DNA of 57,735 bases from Campylobacterales bacterium. GTDB taxonomy: Bacteria; Campylobacterota; Campylobacteria; Campylobacterales; Sulfurimonadaceae. Numbering within the stretch: position 1 is the stretch's first letter; each line of letters starts with the position of its first letter. Made by a program: the position numbers and the translations under genes. Below the pieces are notes generated by a model. The model saw only the letters and a list, made by a program, of their open reading frames with translations. It had not been told where the DNA came from and did not search any database. Where the stretch lies: contig JACUTT010000009.1 in the NCBI GenBank assembly GCA_014859655.1, positions 1 to 57,735 on the forward strand. Reading direction: 5' to 3'. Positions 55,217-57,735 of this stretch are shown here, piece by piece.

Positions 55217-55629
55217 CAATATGTTTTCCTTCCGAGTTTATAGTCTACGTCATCCATAAAAGAGAGGTAGTCTTCCGCGTTCCAGTACCCCGTGACCCGT
55301 TTAATGATCGCCCTGCCCGTCTCATCCAAAAAATACGTTGTCGGCACGCCATTCGTTTCAAGCTCCGCAGGGTAGTCATCCACATCGCGTGTCACATGCA
55401 CAACGATGTAATCCCTGCTCAAACGCGCCACAACTTCTTCATCTTTCAAGGTCGTTGACTCGAGCTTTTTACACCAGCGGCAAGTTGGCGTCGTGATCAG
55501 CAGCAGCACATTTTTTTTCTGCAATTTTGCTTTTTCCATCGCCTCCGCGTAGCCCTGCGCCCACTCAAGCTCAGCGCCATAGAGTGAAAAAAGAGTCGCA
55601 AAAAGCAGTACAAAGGTCTTAATCATCAT
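55216..55629 (-). CDS. Exported thioredoxin-fold protein with CxxC
   Basis: The 137-residue protein has a signal peptide (MMIKTFVLLFATLFSLYGAE), the redox motif TCRWCKKLE near 49-57 and the cis-proline region GVPTTYFLD. It is close to the DUF255/thioredoxin-like SoxW group and acts in the periplasm. It overlaps ridA. Confidence 0.85.
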   Translation of the reverse strand: MMIKTFVLLFATLFSLYGAELEWAQGYAEAMEKAKLQKKNVLLLITTPTCRWCKKLESTTLKDEEVVARLSRDYIVVHVTRDVDDYPAELETNGVPTTYFLDETGRAIIKRVTGYWNAEDYLSFMDDVDYKLGRKTY

Positions 55630-55673
55630 CTCTCTTCTTTTTTATGTGGCTGGCATCTTAGCATACAGCAGCA

Positions 55674-56768
55674 CTAAAAACTATTTATCAGCTCCCTAAA
55701 GACCTCATACAATTTCTGCACCTCTTCTTTGGAAGTGCGCTCGTTAGGGGCATGGATAGTGTCGTTGCGTACACCGAACTCGACGACGTCCACCCCGCAA
55801 GGCGCGATAAAACGTGCGTCCGATGTCCCGCCTGCGGTGGAGTGTTTCGGCTTGACGCCCGTCACTTTTTCAACCGCCTTGTCCAGCGTCTGCACGATGC
55901 GGGTGTTCACCTCCGTCATGAACGGGTACGCCGACTGCTCAAGCGTGAGGGTGTAGTTCAATTCGCCAAAGTGCTGCTTCACGAAGGCCTTTATAGAACC
56001 CTGGTCCGTCTTGGTGGAGTTGCGCACGTTGAACATCATCTTCAGCTTGCCCGGGCTGACATTGGTTACCTCCATCCCGGATCGTATGTCGGTAATGACA
56101 AACTGGCTCGGGGAGAAAAATTCATCCCCATCGTCCAGATTGACTCCCGCGATGTGCTGCAGGACCTGAGCGACCTTGTGGATGGGGTTGATCGCTTTTT
56201 CGGGATAGGCCGCGTGGCCCTGCTTGCCGATCAGCTCGATGACGCCGTTGATGGAGCCGCGCCTGCCTACCTTCATTGCGTCGCCAAAGACTTTCTCACA
56301 GGTCGGTTCGGCGACGATACAGGCATCGGGAAGGAGGTTCTTCTCTTTGAGCACCTCCAATACCTTGACCGTGCCGTTTTTAGCCGGGCCCTCTTCGTCC
56401 GAGGTGAGCAGAAGCGAAAGCGTACCTTTGAACGCTGTGGTGTCATGCACCGCCTGGATAAAGGCAGAGAGGCCCGACTTCATATCCTGCGCGCCGCGTC
56501 CGTAGATGTAACCCTCTTTTTCCACGGCCTTATAGGGGTCGGTCTCCCAACCATCGCCGGCGGGAACGACATCGACATGCCCGGCAAAGCAGAGGTGCGG
56601 ACCCTCAGAAAACTTCTTGTAGATGAAAAGGTTCTGCACCTCCTCGCGGTTGATGAAGATCGGGGTATATCCCTCGAGATAGTCAGATATCCAGCCCAGA
56701 GCACCGCCGTCATCGGGTGTCTCTGAATTTCGCTCGATCATGCTTTTAAAGAGTGTTATAACGTCCAC
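55674..56768 (-). CDS. dapE: Succinyl-diaminopimelate desuccinylase DapE
   Basis: The 364-residue metallopeptidase-like enzyme has FAGHVDVVPAGDGW near 63, the SDEEGPAKNGT acidic pair near 124, and GGTSDARFI near 314. It provides diaminopimelate for lysine and peptidoglycan. A 324-residue antisense frame was rejected as a shadow. Confidence 0.95.
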   Translation of the reverse strand: MDVITLFKSMIERNSETPDDGGALGWISDYLEGYTPIFINREEVQNLFIYKKFSEGPHLCFAGHVDVVPAGDGWETDPYKAVEKEGYIYGRGAQDMKSGLSAFIQAVHDTTAFKGTLSLLLTSDEEGPAKNGTVKVLEVLKEKNLLPDACIVAEPTCEKVFGDAMKVGRRGSINGVIELIGKQGHAAYPEKAINPIHKVAQVLQHIAGVNLDDGDEFFSPSQFVITDIRSGMEVTNVSPGKLKMMFNVRNSTKTDQGSIKAFVKQHFGELNYTLTLEQSAYPFMTEVNTRIVQTLDKAVEKVTGVKPKHSTAGGTSDARFIAPCGVDVVEFGVRNDTIHAPNERTSKEEVQKLYEVFRELINSF

Positions 56769-56777
56769 TGCCGGCCC

Positions 56778-57143
56778 TTATTTTGTTGTGTTCTCGTAAA
56801 AGACATAAGAGGTAGAGTAGTCGCTTATTTCAAAATAAACCTTCTTCTCGCCTTCATCAACTTTGAGGTTAAAGTTCTCATCCATCACGCCGTATCCGTA
56901 GCGGTAAGCACGGTTTTGGGTGTCGCCTGTTTCCGAGCCTGTAGTGAGTTTGTCGACTTTGATGAACCGCTTGACAAGCTTCTCTCCCGCATAGACATCC
57001 AGGACGCCGTTTGTGCCGGTATAGTTTTGTATCGCACGGCCGAATTTGTTTTGGCTCTCCTGCGTACATCCGCTTAGCACAAGCAGAGCCGCCGAAATGA
57101 TCAATAGTTGTTTGATGCCGAGGGCATTTTTAATAGTGTGCAT
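56778..57143 (-). CDS. Predicted lipoprotein of unknown function
   Basis: The 121-residue protein has a signal (KQLLIISAALLVLSGC, Cys near 26). The mature part is about 95 residues, with glycine and lysine, KLVKRFIKVDKLTTGSE and a beta-rich C-terminus. No family recognised. It follows an AAGGA site and lies 9 bases from dapE, so may be in the same operon. Confidence 0.6.
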   Translation of the reverse strand: MHTIKNALGIKQLLIISAALLVLSGCTQESQNKFGRAIQNYTGTNGVLDVYAGEKLVKRFIKVDKLTTGSETGDTQNRAYRYGYGVMDENFNLKVDEGEKKVYFEISDYSTSYVFYENTTK

Positions 57144-57252
57144 CTTTTTCCTTTTAAATAGTGCACGATTATATCAAGAAAAGCTCAAGTCCAGGCTTAG
57201 CCCTTAAGTGCATTTCAAAATTAGATTATGCCGATCTCAGCCAAAATAAACT

Positions 57253-57425
57253 TCATTTCTGTAGAGACATTGAAAGGTTATATGTAAGTATTCCAAGTGC
57301 TTTGCCTTCTATCGACCACTCTTCTACGATTTTAACGCTTGTTGCTTTTTCTTTTTCTGACAAGGTGTGTGATTGACGGATGGCCTCTTTGATCTTTTTT
57401 ACTGTTCTATATTGTTATGGCTCAC
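57253..57425 (-). pseudogene. Small gene with good ribosome site, broken by one base
   Basis: On the minus strand AAAGGAGG precedes GTG 57425 (MSHNNIEQ then stop). The sequence after the stop continues in another frame as TVKKIKEAIRQSHTLSEKEK ... SIEGKALGILTYNLS and ends at 57253. One A added at GAACA (57403-57407) yields a 57-residue acidic/basic helical protein. The 173-base length is one short of a multiple of three. I do not recognise the family. Confidence 0.5.
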
Positions 57426-57456
57426 AACAGCCTCCTTTAAAATATTTTTTAACTTT

Positions 57457-57477
57457 AGGGCACCTCTAAAAACCCCA
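57457..57477. mobile_element. Single end of the GGGCACC element
   Basis: All 21 arm bases match the intact palindrome at 26305, followed by ACTGTCTTCAGAGG, which matches the loop with one change, then unrelated text. It opens a region of several hairpins that runs off the end of the window. Confidence 0.65.
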
Positions 57478-57735
57478 ACTGTCTTCAGAGGGAAAAAGAG
57501 AGATGAGATTGTGCAGAACTTTTCTTGCACCCCAAGGGTATTTGTCCCTTCGGTCGGGCAAATCATAGCCGTAGCTATGGTGATAGAAAATTGTGTGCAA
57601 GATTTCTCTTTTTTCTTCCTTCGGGCGATAGAGAGATGCCCACACTCTGCGTTGACCCTTCTTGCCTTAGCTATGGCTAAGGCTTCAAAGGGTCGCCTTG
57701 ATTGTGAACATCTCTCTATCGCTGAAGGCATTTGG
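57478..57735. repeat. Multi-hairpin region at the right edge
   Basis: Several inverted repeats are stacked here: TTTGTCCC...GGGCAAA near 57550, CATAGC...GCTATGG near 57567, and a large imperfect hairpin from about 57629 to 57729 whose outer arms share CCTTC and GATAGAGAGATG and whose inner part is GACCCTT...CCTTAGC TATG GCTAAGG...AAAGGGTC. No coding frame here looks genuine. A structured RNA or a palindromic mobile element cut by the window edge would explain it. Confidence 0.5.

Noticed and set aside
55752-56726. 324-codon plus-strand frame
   Set aside because: It is antisense to dapE, which has all catalytic motifs; the frame is a mirror of G+C-biased codons.
57399-57731. 110-codon minus-strand frame over the hairpin region
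   Set aside because: It spans repeats and the element end, and overlaps a better small gene; it looks like chance coding through structured DNA.

Overview
The window reads as a chromosomal segment of a Campylobacterota (epsilonproteobacterial) genome, most like a free-living Sulfurimonas/Sulfuricurvum-type organism. The main evidence is gene order. On the minus strand, rplU-rpmA-obg-proB-fmt-birA-parA-parB-atpF'-atpF-atpH-atpA-atpG-atpD-atpC-tolQ-tolR-tolA-tolB, then pal-cpoB-slyD, fabD, mtnN and ttcA follow the arrangement I recall for Campylobacter jejuni. The block rpmH-rnpA-yidD-yidC-jag-mnmE is also present. A complete set of NiFe-hydrogenase maturation genes (hypF, hypB, hypC, hypD, hypE, hypA) with a nickel permease suggests hydrogen metabolism, and oxygen-dependent HemF suggests some oxygen use. 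No rRNA, tRNA or CRISPR array was seen.

Layout. 1-1.1 kb: 3' part missing from an HsdS-like restriction specificity gene, followed by decayed sequence. 1.2-4.4 kb (+): an NAD(P)-binding protein, a lipoprotein, an unknown exported protein and pfkA, whose 5' end is triplicated. 4.4-13.7 kb (-): cold-shock gene, hyp operon and purL. 13.8-16.4 kb: an Rrf2 regulator, greA, two unknown genes and an insertion-sequence graveyard. 16.4-21.7 kb (-): ribosome/tRNA/membrane-insertion block. 21.8-26.4 kb: yigZ, mutY, an outer-membrane-like protein, a decayed gene, two small genes and a rhodanese. 26.5-33.5 kb (-): ttcA, mtnN, nitrilase, fabD, Fis-like regulator, slyD, cpoB, pal and chorismate mutase. 33.5-39.9 kb: inserted accessory genes (B12-radical SAM, ArsB-type transporter, DTW protein, hemF, two receiver proteins). 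39.9-48.6 kb (-): Tol and ATP synthase operons. 48.7-54.8 kb (-): parAB, birA, fmt, proB, obg, rpmA, rplU. 54.8-57.7 kb (-): ridA, a thioredoxin-like protein, dapE, a lipoprotein and a repeat-rich end.

Three themes stand out beyond the ordinary genes. First, pfkA is preceded by two 150-bp tandem copies of its own first 36 bp plus a terminator-like hairpin. Second, a dispersed inverted-repeat element with core GGGCACCTCTAAAAACCCC occurs at six places, once as a perfect 54-bp palindrome and twice flanking the segment that separates tolB from pal. Third, at least three small or medium genes, including the nickel permease, and probably one more decayed locus become open if a single base is restored, usually in an A run; this is either real decay or an assembly bias. 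rnpA also lacks any ATG, GTG or TTG start, the hybrid receiver protein has an HPt domain without its histidine, and TtcA lacks one cysteine of its CxxC motif.
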